Shown: positions 52,083 to 60,210 of the stretch, one piece after another
Layout: every line of letters starts with the position of its first letter
Numbering within the stretch: position 1 is the first letter of the stretch
The notes under the pieces: model-generated
Seen by the model: only the letters and a program-made list of their open reading frames with translations
Told to the model about the DNA's origin: nothing
Databases searched by the model: none
Assembly: GCF_016907475.1 (NCBI RefSeq)
Contig: NZ_JAFBCA010000001.1
Coordinates: forward strand, 3,534,001 to 3,598,000
Length of the DNA stretch: 64,000 nucleotides
DNA from: Nocardioides cavernae
Lineage (GTDB): Bacteria; Actinomycetota; Actinomycetes; Propionibacteriales; Nocardioidaceae
Direction: 5' to 3'
Translations under genes and position numbers: made by a program

Positions 52083-52628
52083 GTGCCGACCCCCGAGCAG
52101 GACCTGGCAGAGGACCTGGCCGCACGCGTGCGCCGCCTGGAGGACCTGCACGCGATCGGGCAGCTCCGCGCGCACTACTGCCAGGCCCTCGACGACGGCC
52201 GCTGGGACGACCTGGTCGACCTCTTCACCCCCGACGGCGCGTTCGTCGGGCTCTCCACCGCGCGCGGCCACGACGAGCTGCGCACCTTCTTCTCCGACCT
52301 CCAGGACGGCCCGCTGTCGGCCTGGTGGCACTTCTCGTCCAACGAGACCATCGACCTCGTGGGCACACCTGCCCACGCAGCGACCGGCGCGACGTGGCTC
52401 GACCAGCCGTGCGTCGTCGACGGTCGCGCCCACGTCGCCGCCGGGCGCTACCAGGACCAGATGGTCCGCGGTGACGACGGCCGGTGGCGCTTCGCCGAGC
52501 GTCAGGTGACGTTCTTCTTCTGGGTCCCGGGTGACGAGGACTGGGCCCCCGGTCGCTTCGGCTGGGCTCCCGCCCGCGCCGCGGCCGACGTACGCACCCT
52601 CGAACGGGTCACCGCCTCCCACCGCTGA
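52083..52628 (+). CDS. SnoaL-like (NTF2-fold) protein in the pca operon
   Basis: 181 aa. N-terminal helix then the SnoaL_4 pattern IGQLRAHYCQALDDGRWDDL with VDLFTPDGAF, GHDELRTFF and a C-terminal strand WRFAERQVTFFFWV. NTF2-fold proteins of this group act as isomerases, dehydratases or small hydroxylase partners. It is not a usual member of pcaFDIJ operons; placed 1 nt after pcaJ it may isomerise or dehydrate a lactone intermediate. GTG at 52083. Confidence 0.78.
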   Translation: MPTPEQDLAEDLAARVRRLEDLHAIGQLRAHYCQALDDGRWDDLVDLFTPDGAFVGLSTARGHDELRTFFSDLQDGPLSAWWHFSSNETIDLVGTPAHAATGATWLDQPCVVDGRAHVAAGRYQDQMVRGDDGRWRFAERQVTFFFWVPGDEDWAPGRFGWAPARAAADVRTLERVTASHR

Positions 52629-52710
52629 CCCGGTCCGCACCCCGGCACGACGACGTGCCGGGAGCCGCTGCTGTGCGCCCGCGTGCAGCCATCCACCACC
52701 GGAGACCTCG

Positions 52711-54147
52711 ATGTCCCACACCCTCACCCCGTCCACCCCGTCGGGCCCGTCCGGGCCGCCGCCGGGGTCGTCCACCGGCGAGCCGGCCACCGACCGTCGT
52801 ACGCTTACACGCGTCTGCACCGCCGTGCTCCTCGGCTCGGCACTGGAGTGGTACGACTACTTCCTCTACGGCGCGGCCGCGGCCCTGGTCTTCGGCCAGG
52901 TGTTCTTCCCGACCGCCTCGGAGTCGACGTCGCTGCTCCTGTCGCTGGCGACCTTCGGCGTCGGCTTCGTCGCCCGCCCGATCGGCGCGATGGTCTTTGG
53001 CCACATCGGCGACAAGCACGGTCGCCGCCCCGCCCTCATCGCGACACTCATGCTGATGGGCCTCTCCACCACGGCGATGGCGCTCATCCCGTCCCACGCG
53101 ATGATCGGCGTGGCGGCGCCCCTCCTGCTCGTGCTGCTGCGACTGCTGCAGGGCATGGGCTCGGGCGCGGAGTACAGCGGTGCCTCGGTGTACGCCGTGG
53201 AGTACGCACCGCCCGGCCGTCGCGGGCTCTTCGGCTCGTTCAGCGCGGCCGGCGTCTACCTGGGCCTGGTGCTGTCGTCCGGCGCCCTGCTGCTGACCAC
53301 GTCGCTGACCACCGACGCGCAGTTCGCGGCGTGGGGCTGGCGGCTGCCGTTCCTCGCGAGCCTGCTGCTGATCGCCCTCGGCCTGTGGATCCGCCTGCGC
53401 CTGGAGGAGACGCCGGCCTTCGAGGAGGCCACCGAGGACGTCGCCCCGGCCAAGGCACCGCTCCTCACGCTCGTGCGGACCCAGTGGCGCAGCATGCTGC
53501 TGGTGATGGGCCTCGTCGCGGCGCCCCTCTCCTTCAGCCACCTCTACCAGGTGTTCGCGCTCTCCTACATGGCCGACGCCGGCTACGACCGCGTGACCGG
53601 CACGACCGGCCTCCTCGTCGCCGGCCTGGTCGTGATGATCACCGCGCCGCTGGCCGGCATCGCCTCCGACCGGTTCGGCCGTCGCCCCGTGCTGATGGTG
53701 GGTGCGCTCTACGCGATCGCGTTCGCCTTCCCGTTCTTCATGCTGGTCGACAGCGGCCGGCCGGTGCTCGCCATGCTCGCCCTCGCGCTCGCCCAGGGCG
53801 GCAGCGTCGGCATCATGTTCGGCGTCCAGGGCGTGATCCTGTCCGAGCTGTTCAGCACGGCCAGCCGCTACAGCGGTGCGGCCGTCAGCCGCGAGTTCGC
53901 CGCGATCATCTTCGGTGGCTTCGCTCCCCTGATCGCCGTCAGCCTCGCCGCCTCGGCCAACGGTGCCTCCTGGCCGGTCGGCATCTACGTCGTCGTGCTG
54001 GCCGCCATCACGTTCGTGTCCGCGCTGCTCGCGCCGGAGACCTACCGGACCAGCCTCACCGACAGGGACGCGACGGAGCCGGTGCCCCCGGGCACGACAC
54101 CTCCCCAGCCGGCCCAGCCGGCCCTCTCGGGCTCCCGCGAGGGCTGA
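52711..54147 (+). CDS. MHS-family (MFS) aromatic acid/metabolite:H+ symporter
   Basis: 478 aa, 12 membrane segments. Family signatures: SALEWYDYFLYGAAAALVFG near TM1, GHIGDKHGRRPALI in the 2-3 loop and LLRLLQGMGSGAEYSGASVY in TM4; ASDRFGRRPVLMVGALYA in the central-second half. Related to ShiA, PcaT and ProP. Pro/Ser-rich tails at both ends. GGAG lies 7 nt before the ATG at 52711. Last in the pca operon; likely imports a dicarboxylate such as 3-oxoadipate, or an aromatic acid. Confidence 0.9.
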   Translation: MSHTLTPSTPSGPSGPPPGSSTGEPATDRRTLTRVCTAVLLGSALEWYDYFLYGAAAALVFGQVFFPTASESTSLLLSLATFGVGFVARPIGAMVFGHIGDKHGRRPALIATLMLMGLSTTAMALIPSHAMIGVAAPLLLVLLRLLQGMGSGAEYSGASVYAVEYAPPGRRGLFGSFSAAGVYLGLVLSSGALLLTTSLTTDAQFAAWGWRLPFLASLLLIALGLWIRLRLEETPAFEEATEDVAPAKAPLLTLVRTQWRSMLLVMGLVAAPLSFSHLYQVFALSYMADAGYDRVTGTTGLLVAGLVVMITAPLAGIASDRFGRRPVLMVGALYAIAFAFPFFMLVDSGRPVLAMLALALAQGGSVGIMFGVQGVILSELFSTASRYSGAAVSREFAAIIFGGFAPLIAVSLAASANGASWPVGIYVVVLAAITFVSALLAPETYRTSLTDRDATEPVPPGTTPPQPAQPALSGSREG

Positions 54148-54154
54148 CAGCAAT

Positions 54155-54170
54155 GCCCCCAAATGGGGGC
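54155..54170. terminator. Short hairpin after the MHS transporter
   Basis: GCCCCC-AAAT-GGGGGC, perfect 6-bp stem with a 4-nt loop, 8 nt after the transporter stop. No T-run follows. It may be an intrinsic terminator or lie in the leader of the next gene. Confidence 0.5.
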
Positions 54171-54205
54171 TTGCCCACCGCGAGCGGGAGTGCCACGGTC
54201 CGAAG

Positions 54206-55420
54206 ATGACCAGAGCCCCCCGCCACCGCGTCCTCCTCGGCCTCCTCGCCACGGCACTCGCGCTGGGCACCGCACTGGTGCCCAGCGCGAGCGTCCATGC
54301 CGGTCCCCCGGGCGGTGGACACGGCGGCGGGCACGGCAGTGGCCACGGCGGACACGGCGGCGGACACGGCACGCCGGCCCGAACGGCCACCGTGATGACC
54401 CGCAACCTCTACCTCGGCGCCGATCTCACCCCGATGCTGGTGGCCCTCGCCAGCGGCAACAACGCCGCCATCGTCGGTGCGGCGACGCAGACATGGGCCG
54501 CCGTCCAGGCCACCCGGCCCGCGGAGCGGATGGGGGCCATCGCCGACGAGATCGTGGCGGCCGACGCGGACGCCGTCGGCCTGCAGGAGGTCACCACCTG
54601 GACGACGTTCGCCTACAACCCGCTGAACGGCACGACGAGCGACCCGACGGTCGCCTACGACTTCCTCGACCTGCTGCTCGACGCCCTCGCCGAGCGGGGC
54701 GCCGGCTACCACGAGGTCACGGGCGCGACGGCGAACAACTTCTCGTCGCCGCCGATCCCCTACCTGGCCAGCCCGACCGCGACGTTCCCGACGCGGGCGG
54801 TCCGTCTCGCCGACCGCGACGTGATCATCGTCCGCGACGACGTCGCGACGACGAACGGCCGCACCGGCACCTACTCCACGATCATCAGCTTCCCGATCGG
54901 CGGCGCCCAGCTGCCAGTGGCTCGGGGCTGGGGCTCCGCCGACCTGTCCGTGGGCAAGTCGACCTTCCGCTTCGTCAACTCCCACCTCGAGGCCTTCGGG
55001 GTCCCCGGCGTCGACGGCGAACAGGTTCGCGTGGCCCAGGTCGGCGAGCTCCTCGCCGCGCAGGCCGCGCTCACGACGCAGCTCGGCGCGCTCCCGATGG
55101 TCTACGTCGGCGACTACAACTCCGATGCCCCTGACGCCCCGGCGTACGTCCGGCTCCTGGCCGGTGTCGGCAACGATGCGTGGACGCGCAGCCACCCGGG
55201 CGACCCGGGCTTCACCTGCTGCCTCGGTGCGACGCTGACCGACCCGGACAACCCGCTCACCTCGCGGATCGACCTGGTCCTCCACAGCGACGAGGTGAAG
55301 GCGCCGCGCGCGACCATCGTCGGCGACGACCCGTCCGAGATGACGGCCTCGGGCCTGTGGCCCTCCGACCACGCCGGGGTCGTGGCGCGCCTGGTGGTCC
55401 CGGCCCGCTGGGGTCGCTAG
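54206..55420 (+). CDS. Secreted endonuclease/exonuclease/phosphatase-fold protein
   Basis: 404 aa. Sec signal peptide (1-32, AHA-like cleavage), then a Gly/His-rich linker (33-55) made of GGH, GGGH and SGH units, then an EEP domain with VMTRNLYLGADL (Asn), VGLQEVTTW (metal Glu), RFVNSHLEAFG, YVGDYNSDAP and a terminal SDHAGVVARL (catalytic Asp-His). Likely an extracellular phosphodiesterase or nuclease; the His-rich linker could bind metal. Weak upstream ribosome site at the ATG. Confidence 0.82.
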   Translation: MTRAPRHRVLLGLLATALALGTALVPSASVHAGPPGGGHGGGHGSGHGGHGGGHGTPARTATVMTRNLYLGADLTPMLVALASGNNAAIVGAATQTWAAVQATRPAERMGAIADEIVAADADAVGLQEVTTWTTFAYNPLNGTTSDPTVAYDFLDLLLDALAERGAGYHEVTGATANNFSSPPIPYLASPTATFPTRAVRLADRDVIIVRDDVATTNGRTGTYSTIISFPIGGAQLPVARGWGSADLSVGKSTFRFVNSHLEAFGVPGVDGEQVRVAQVGELLAAQAALTTQLGALPMVYVGDYNSDAPDAPAYVRLLAGVGNDAWTRSHPGDPGFTCCLGATLTDPDNPLTSRIDLVLHSDEVKAPRATIVGDDPSEMTASGLWPSDHAGVVARLVVPARWGR

Positions 55421-55426
55421 CCGGGA

Positions 55427-56020
55427 TCAGTAGCCGCCGTTGCCGGGCCAGCCACGCGCGGCGACGTACCAGGCCGCCGAGGTCAGCACGACGACGAGCA
55501 GGAGGGTGAAGAGGAGCCCGCCCGCGACCGGCAGGAACCAGCCGGGAGCGCGGCGGGCCCGCACGGCCACGAGCTTGACCACCACGGCACCGAAGACCGC
55601 GCAGCCGAGCACGCCGTGGACGACGGCGCGCAGCGGCACCGCCTCGCCGGTGTGGAGCGTGCCCACCTCCAGGCCGAGCGCCCACAGGCAGCTGTAGCCG
55701 ACGAACACCGCCAGCAGCAGCGCGACCGTGCCCGACACCCGGTGCGCCGTGCCGAGCCAGGCCGGGGGCCGGCCGCCGAGATGGCCGTAGAGCCAGAGCG
55801 CACTCAGCAGCTGGAGCACGACCAGCGCGCCGATCACCGTCGTGAGCACGACCTTCATCTCGATCACCGTGCGGAAGCCGAGGTCGGTCGTCCCGCTCAG
55901 GGTCGGGTCGTGCACCCGCCCGAACACGCCGAGGAGGACCGCCACCACGGCACCCGCCGCGAAGGCCGCGAGCGGGACCGCCATGCTCCCGGAGGTCCGT
56001 GCTGCCGTGCGGTCGGCCAT
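55427..56020 (-). CDS. DUF6529 integral membrane protein
   Basis: 197 aa with about five membrane segments (roughly 15-33, 52-75, 90-113, 128-150, 160-185) and conserved His residues in GHLGGRPPAWLGTAHRVSG and LRAVVHGVLG, a pattern reminiscent of cytochrome b561-like haem-binding membrane proteins. Fits DUF6529, function unknown. ATG at 56020. Convergent with the phosphatase gene, 6 nt apart. Confidence 0.7.
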   Translation of the reverse strand: MADRTAARTSGSMAVPLAAFAAGAVVAVLLGVFGRVHDPTLSGTTDLGFRTVIEMKVVLTTVIGALVVLQLLSALWLYGHLGGRPPAWLGTAHRVSGTVALLLAVFVGYSCLWALGLEVGTLHTGEAVPLRAVVHGVLGCAVFGAVVVKLVAVRARRAPGWFLPVAGGLLFTLLLVVVLTSAAWYVAARGWPGNGGY

Positions 56021-56078
56021 GGAGTCAGGATGCGCCGATCGGGCGCACCGCGGAAGCCCGCTCCCGCGTCGGACGCAT

Positions 56079-56099
56079 TTGATCGCTCTGACGTATCAA
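56079..56099. promoter_or_regulatory. LysR T-N11-A box upstream of catR
   Basis: TTGAT (56079-56083), 11 nt, ATCAA (56095-56099): a perfect dyad with the T-N11-A spacing used by LysR regulators, about 100 nt before the catR GTG. It lies upstream of both catR and, in the other direction, the DUF6529 gene. CatR would bind it to control its own operon. Confidence 0.65.
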
Positions 56100-56202
56100 T
56101 GGCGCCGAAACAAGTCCTTGTCCTCGATCAATGTTCCGACCTACCGTGAGTCGACGCGACGACGTGAGCGTCGTCACCATCCAGTCGACCGAGGGAGGAC
56201 CC

Positions 56203-57114
56203 GTGGAGCTGCGACACCTGCGCTACTTCGCCGCGGTGGCCGAGACCCGCCACTTCGGGCGCGCGGCCGACCGCCTCCACATGGCGCAGCCCGCCCTGTC
56301 GCAGTCGATCCGCCAGCTCGAGGCCGAGCTCGGCACCCCTCTCTTCGTCCGGACCACCCGTCAGGTGCGACTCACGCCCGCTGGCGAGTTCTTCCAGCTC
56401 GAGGTGGGGCGGATCCTGGAGTCGGTCGAGGCCGGCGTGCGCGGCGTACGACGCATCGCCGCCGGACGGCAGGGCCTCGTCCGCATCGCCTTCACCGGCA
56501 GCGCTGCCCACACCGAGCTCCCCCGGATGGCGCGCACCGTCAAGCGCGCGCTCCCCGGCATGGCACTCGAGATCCACGCCGACCTCCTGACCCCCGCGCA
56601 GGTCGACGGGCTGCACGAGGGGACCCTCGACCTCGGCGTGCTGCGTCCGCCGATGTCCGGCGACGGACTCGCCTCGCGCACCCTCTCGACCGAGCCACTG
56701 GTCCTGGCGGTCGCCGAGGACCACCCTCTGGCCCACCGGCCGAGCATCTCGATGAGCGACCTGCGCACCGAGCGCTTCGTCCTGTTCTCCGGTCCGGACT
56801 CCGCGGTCAACGACGCCGTCCTGCGCAGCGCCCGCGAGGTCGACTTCGTGCCGATCCGCGAGCACGAGGCGGCCGGCATCTCGGTCCTGCTGCCGCTCGT
56901 CGCGGCCGACCTCGGTGTCGCGCTGGTCCCCGCCTCCGTCCGGGCGGCCCCTCTCGCCGGCGTGGTCTTCCGCGACGTCACCGACGCCGCGACCGTCGAC
57001 CTGGCCCTAGTGTGGCGCGCCGACGAGACCAACCCCGCGGTGCTCGCCGTCCTCGACGTGCTGTCCGCCGACTCCCCTGTTGCCCTCCCCGACTCCGACG
57101 AGGTCGTCCGATGA
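56203..57114 (+). CDS. catR: LysR-family regulator of the cat operon
   Basis: 303 aa. DNA-binding part VELRHLRYFAAVAETRHFGR and MAQPALSQSIRQLEAELG; effector domain of the BenM/CatM type with SAAHTELPRMARTVK. Expected inducer cis,cis-muconate. GTG at 56203 has GGGAGG 5 nt upstream; the frame also opens at ATG 56131 but that extension does not resemble the family. Unlike most catR genes it is co-directional with catBAC and overlaps catB (ATGA), so it is in the operon it controls. Confidence 0.9.
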   Translation: MELRHLRYFAAVAETRHFGRAADRLHMAQPALSQSIRQLEAELGTPLFVRTTRQVRLTPAGEFFQLEVGRILESVEAGVRGVRRIAAGRQGLVRIAFTGSAAHTELPRMARTVKRALPGMALEIHADLLTPAQVDGLHEGTLDLGVLRPPMSGDGLASRTLSTEPLVLAVAEDHPLAHRPSISMSDLRTERFVLFSGPDSAVNDAVLRSAREVDFVPIREHEAAGISVLLPLVAADLGVALVPASVRAAPLAGVVFRDVTDAATVDLALVWRADETNPAVLAVLDVLSADSPVALPDSDEVVR

Positions 57115-58211
57115 AGATCACCCGGGTGGAGGCGATCCCCTTCGCCATCCCCTATCGCAAGCCACTGAAGTTCGCGAGCGGTGAGGTGCACGTCGCCGAG
57201 CACGTGCTCGTGCGCGTGACCACCGACGACGGCGTCGTCGGCGTCGCCGAGGCCCCGCCGCGACCGTTCACCTACGGCGAGACCCAGGTCGGCATCGTCG
57301 CGGTCATCGACACCATCTTCGCCGGCCAGGTCGTCGGCCTCGACCTGATGGAGCGCGAGCAGATCCACACCCGGCTCTCCCGCACGATCGGCAACCCGAC
57401 CGCCAAGTCGGCGCTCGACATGGCCATCTGGGACGCCCTGGGCCAGTCGCTGGGCTACAGCGTCACCGAGCTGCTCGGCGGCTACACCGACCGGATGCAC
57501 GTCTCCCACATGCTGGGCTTCGACGAGCCCGCGGCCATGGTCGCCGAGGCCGAGCGGATGCGTGACACCTACGGCATCACCACCTTCAAGGTGAAGGTCG
57601 GCCGCCACCCCTACCGCCTCGACACCGCCGTCGTCCGCGCCCTGCGCGAGGGACTCGGTGACGAGGTCGAGCTGTACGTCGACGGCAACCGCGGCTGGTC
57701 GGCCTCGGAGTCGGCGCGCGCGATGGCCGAGATGGCCGACCTCGGCCTGACCTTCGCCGAGGAGCTGTGCCCGGCCGACGACGTGCTCGGACGCCGCTGG
57801 CTGGTGCAGCAGCTCGACGTCCCCTTCATCGCCGACGAGTCGGTGGTGACGCCCGCCGAGGTGACCCGCGAGGTCCTCGGCGGCTCCGCCACCGCGATCA
57901 GCATCAAGACCGCCCGCACGGGCTTCACCACCAGTCGGCGCGTCCACCACCTCGCCGAGGGACTGGGCGTCGAGCTCGTGATGGGCAACCAGATCGACGG
58001 CCAGCTCGGCTCGCTGTGCTCCGTCGCGTTCGGCGCGGCCTTCGAGCTCACGTCGCGCCGCGCGGGCGAGCTGTCCAACTTCCTCGACATGACCGACGAC
58101 CTGCTCGCCGACCCGCTCGAGATCCACGGCGGCCAGCTCGTCGCCCGGTCCGGCCCCGGGCTCGGCGCGGTCATCGACCCGGACAAGCTCGCGCGCTACC
58201 GCCAGGACTGA
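57111..58211 (+). CDS. catB: Muconate cycloisomerase
   Basis: 366 aa enolase superfamily. Starts KITRVEAIPFAIPYRKPLKF, with SALDMAIWDALGQSLG, catalytic Lys motif FKVKVGRHP, metal ligands in LYVDGNRGW (Asp), FAEELCPADD (Glu) and FIADESVVT (Asp), and the opposite Lys in ISIKTARTGF. Lactonises cis,cis-muconate to muconolactone. Family includes dipeptide epimerases and mandelate racemases; catA/catC neighbours support catB. Confidence 0.92.
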   Translation: MKITRVEAIPFAIPYRKPLKFASGEVHVAEHVLVRVTTDDGVVGVAEAPPRPFTYGETQVGIVAVIDTIFAGQVVGLDLMEREQIHTRLSRTIGNPTAKSALDMAIWDALGQSLGYSVTELLGGYTDRMHVSHMLGFDEPAAMVAEAERMRDTYGITTFKVKVGRHPYRLDTAVVRALREGLGDEVELYVDGNRGWSASESARAMAEMADLGLTFAEELCPADDVLGRRWLVQQLDVPFIADESVVTPAEVTREVLGGSATAISIKTARTGFTTSRRVHHLAEGLGVELVMGNQIDGQLGSLCSVAFGAAFELTSRRAGELSNFLDMTDDLLADPLEIHGGQLVARSGPGLGAVIDPDKLARYRQD

Positions 58212-58288
58212 CCACCCCAAGGACCCACCCTCCCCACCCTTTCCCTCTTCCGCAGCACCACACCCCACCCCTTCCGAGGAGCACCCCC

Positions 58289-59152
58289 ATGTCCACCACC
58301 GTCAACGAGTCCGCCACGGCAGCGGCCTCCGGCGCCAGCGCCACCGAGCGCTTCCACGCCGACAAGTCGCCGTACGCCGCGGTCAAGGACGTCCCCGCCG
58401 AGCGGGTCGACACCCTGGCCCGCGAGGTGCTCGAGGCGATCTACACGACCGTGCGCGCGCACAAGGTCACCTACGACGAGTTCAACGCCCTCAAGGCATG
58501 GCTGATCGGCGTGGGCGAGGACGGCGAGTGGCCGCTCTTCCTCGACGTCTGGCTCGAGCACGTCGTCGAGGACGTCGCCACCGAGCACCGCGAGGGCAAC
58601 AAGGGATCGATCGAGGGGCCCTACTACGTCCCGGACGCTCCCGAGCAGGGCGCGAAGGGCACCATCTCGATGCGCGACGACGAGGGCGGCACCCCGCTCG
58701 TGTGGAGCGGTCAGGTCACCTCGTGCGACGGATCCGCCCTCGGCGGGGCCAAGGTCGAGCTCTGGCACGCCGACGACGACGGCTTCTACTCGCAGTTCGC
58801 CCCCGGCATTCCCGAGTGGAACCTCCGCGGCACCTTCACCACCGACGCCGACGGGTACTTCGAGATCACCACGGTGCAGCCCGCGCCCTACCAGATCCCC
58901 ACCGACGGCTCGTGCGGCAAGCTCATCGCCGCCGCCGGCTGGCACGCCTGGCGTCCCGCCCACCTGCACGTCAAAGTGTCCGCACCCGGTCACGAGCTCC
59001 TCACGGCCCAGCTCTACTTCCCCGGCGACGAGCACAACGACGACGACATCGCCTCGGCCGTGAAGCCCGAGCTGATCCTCGACCCGCAGCAGCAGGCCGA
59101 CGGCACCGCGACGGTGGCCTACGGCTTCGTCCTCGACCCCGCGAAGGGCTGA
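58289..59152 (+). CDS. catA: Catechol 1,2-dioxygenase
   Basis: 287 aa. N-terminal helical dimerisation domain with GVGEDGEWPLFLDVWLEHVV, and intradiol core with GSIEGPYYVPDAPE (first Tyr), [12 protein letters not shown] (second Tyr) and GWHAWRPAHLHVKV (two His). Cleaves catechol to cis,cis-muconate with Fe(III). GAGGAG lies 8 nt before the ATG at 58289. Paralogue of the dioxygenase at 37472. Confidence 0.93.
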   Translation: MSTTVNESATAAASGASATERFHADKSPYAAVKDVPAERVDTLAREVLEAIYTTVRAHKVTYDEFNALKAWLIGVGEDGEWPLFLDVWLEHVVEDVATEHREGNKGSIEGPYYVPDAPEQGAKGTISMRDDEGGTPLVWSGQVTSCDGSALGGAKVELWHADDDGFYSQFAPGIPEWNLRGTFTTDADGYFEITTVQPAPYQIPTDGSCGKLIAAAGWHAWRPAHLHVKVSAPGHELLTAQLYFPGDEHNDDDIASAVKPELILDPQQQADGTATVAYGFVLDPAKG

Positions 59153-59158
59153 TCGCCG

Positions 59159-59437
59159 ATGCTCTACCACGTGCGCATGGACGTCCGGATCCCGCTCGAC
59201 ATGGACGCCGACGTCAAGGCCGACCTCGTCGCCCGCGAGAAGGCGTACGCCCAGGAGGTGCAGCGCTCCGGTCGCTGGCCGCACCTGTGGCGCGTCGTCG
59301 GCGAGTACGCCAACGTCTCGATCTTCGACGTCGAGTCCAACGACGCGCTCCACGACCTGCTCTCGGGGCTGCCGCTGTTCCCCTACATGGACATCCAGGT
59401 CACCCCCCTGGCGAAGCACCCTTCGTCGATCGCCTGA
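59159..59437 (+). CDS. catC: Muconolactone delta-isomerase
   Basis: 92 aa, the normal CatC size. Ferredoxin-like fold pattern starting MLYHVRMDVRIPLDM with EVQRSGRWPHLWRVVGEYAN and LPLFPYMDIQVTPL. Converts muconolactone to 3-oxoadipate enol-lactone, the substrate of PcaD. Six nt after catA; a strong hairpin follows. Confidence 0.94.
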   Translation: MLYHVRMDVRIPLDMDADVKADLVAREKAYAQEVQRSGRWPHLWRVVGEYANVSIFDVESNDALHDLLSGLPLFPYMDIQVTPLAKHPSSIA

Positions 59438-59445
59438 CACGCACG

Positions 59446-59481
59446 ACGGCCCGGCCTCCCGTCCGCGGAGGGCCGGGCCGT
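59446..59481 (+). terminator. Terminator of the cat operon
   Basis: ACGGCCCGGCCTCC and GGAGGGCCGGGCCGT pair over 14 bp with one bulged base around a 7-nt loop, 9 nt after the catC stop. Strong GC-rich stem without a long T-run. Confidence 0.75.
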
Positions 59482-59534
59482 CGGCATGAGGCGCGGATCA
59501 CATCGAGGTGGGAACAAGAACGGCGGCCGACCGG

Positions 59535-59559
59535 TTAGATTGGTTGAACCGTCAACCAA
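59535..59559 (+). promoter_or_regulatory. Promoter and palindromic operator of yceI
   Basis: TTGGTTGA-ACCG-TCAACCAA (59540-59559) is a perfect 8-bp inverted repeat with a 4-nt spacer; TTAGAT at 59535-59540 can be the -10 element. The geometry is that of MarR-type operators. No marR gene is visible in the window, so the regulator would be encoded elsewhere. Confidence 0.62.
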
Positions 59560-59583
59560 AACCCCTCGCCCTCAGGAGCCCCC

Positions 59584-60210
59584 ATGTCGTTCTTCCGCCG
59601 CACGTCCAAGCCCGCCGCCCACGTCGCCACCTCGACGCCCACCCAGGCCGCCGCGCCCGTCGCCGTCGCCGAGCGCGACGCGCTCACCGGTGACTACACC
59701 ATCGACGCCAGCCACTCCCGCCTCGGCTTCTCGGCCCGCCACGCGATGGTGACCACCGTCCGCGGCCAGTTCACCGACTTCGAGGGCACCGCGCAGGTCG
59801 ACGCCGAGAACCCGGCCGCCTCGACCGTCTCCCTCACCATCCGCCCCGCCAGCATCTCCACCGGCTCCGCCGACCGCGACGGCCACCTGGTCTCCGCCGA
59901 CTTCTTCGACGTCGAGAACCACGACGCCATCACGTTCGCGTCGACCTCCGTCGAGCGCGACGGTGTCGAGTGGACGATCACCGGCGACCTGACCATCAAG
60001 GGCACCACGCAGTCGGTCACGATCCCCTTCGAGGAGACCGGCACCGCGATCGACCCGTTCGGCAACACCCGCGTCGGCTTCGAGGGCGCGACCACGATCA
60101 ACCGCAAGGACTGGGACCTCTCCTGGAACGCCGCGCTCGAGACCGGCGGCGTGCTCGTCTCCGAGAAGATCAAGCTCGAGTTCGACGTCTCCGCGATCAA
60201 GAACGCCTGA
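59584..60210 (+). CDS. YceI-family lipocalin-like protein
   Basis: 208 aa. After a 35-residue Thr/Ala-rich N-terminus, a complete YceI domain: DYTIDASHSRLGFSARHAMV, VRGQFTDFEGTAQVD, HLVSADFFDVENHDAITF and a C-terminal EKIKLEFDVSAI. Binds long isoprenoid or lipid ligands in known members. No cleavable signal peptide is evident. CAGGAG lies before the ATG at 59584. Followed by a very strong hairpin. Confidence 0.92.
   Translation: MSFFRRTSKPAAHVATSTPTQAAAPVAVAERDALTGDYTIDASHSRLGFSARHAMVTTVRGQFTDFEGTAQVDAENPAASTVSLTIRPASISTGSADRDGHLVSADFFDVENHDAITFASTSVERDGVEWTITGDLTIKGTTQSVTIPFEETGTAIDPFGNTRVGFEGATTINRKDWDLSWNAALETGGVLVSEKIKLEFDVSAIKNA

Noticed and set aside
54302-54370. Gly/His repeat as a CRISPR-like or minisatellite array
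   Set aside because: Units are short, irregular and in frame within a secreted protein; no spacers.
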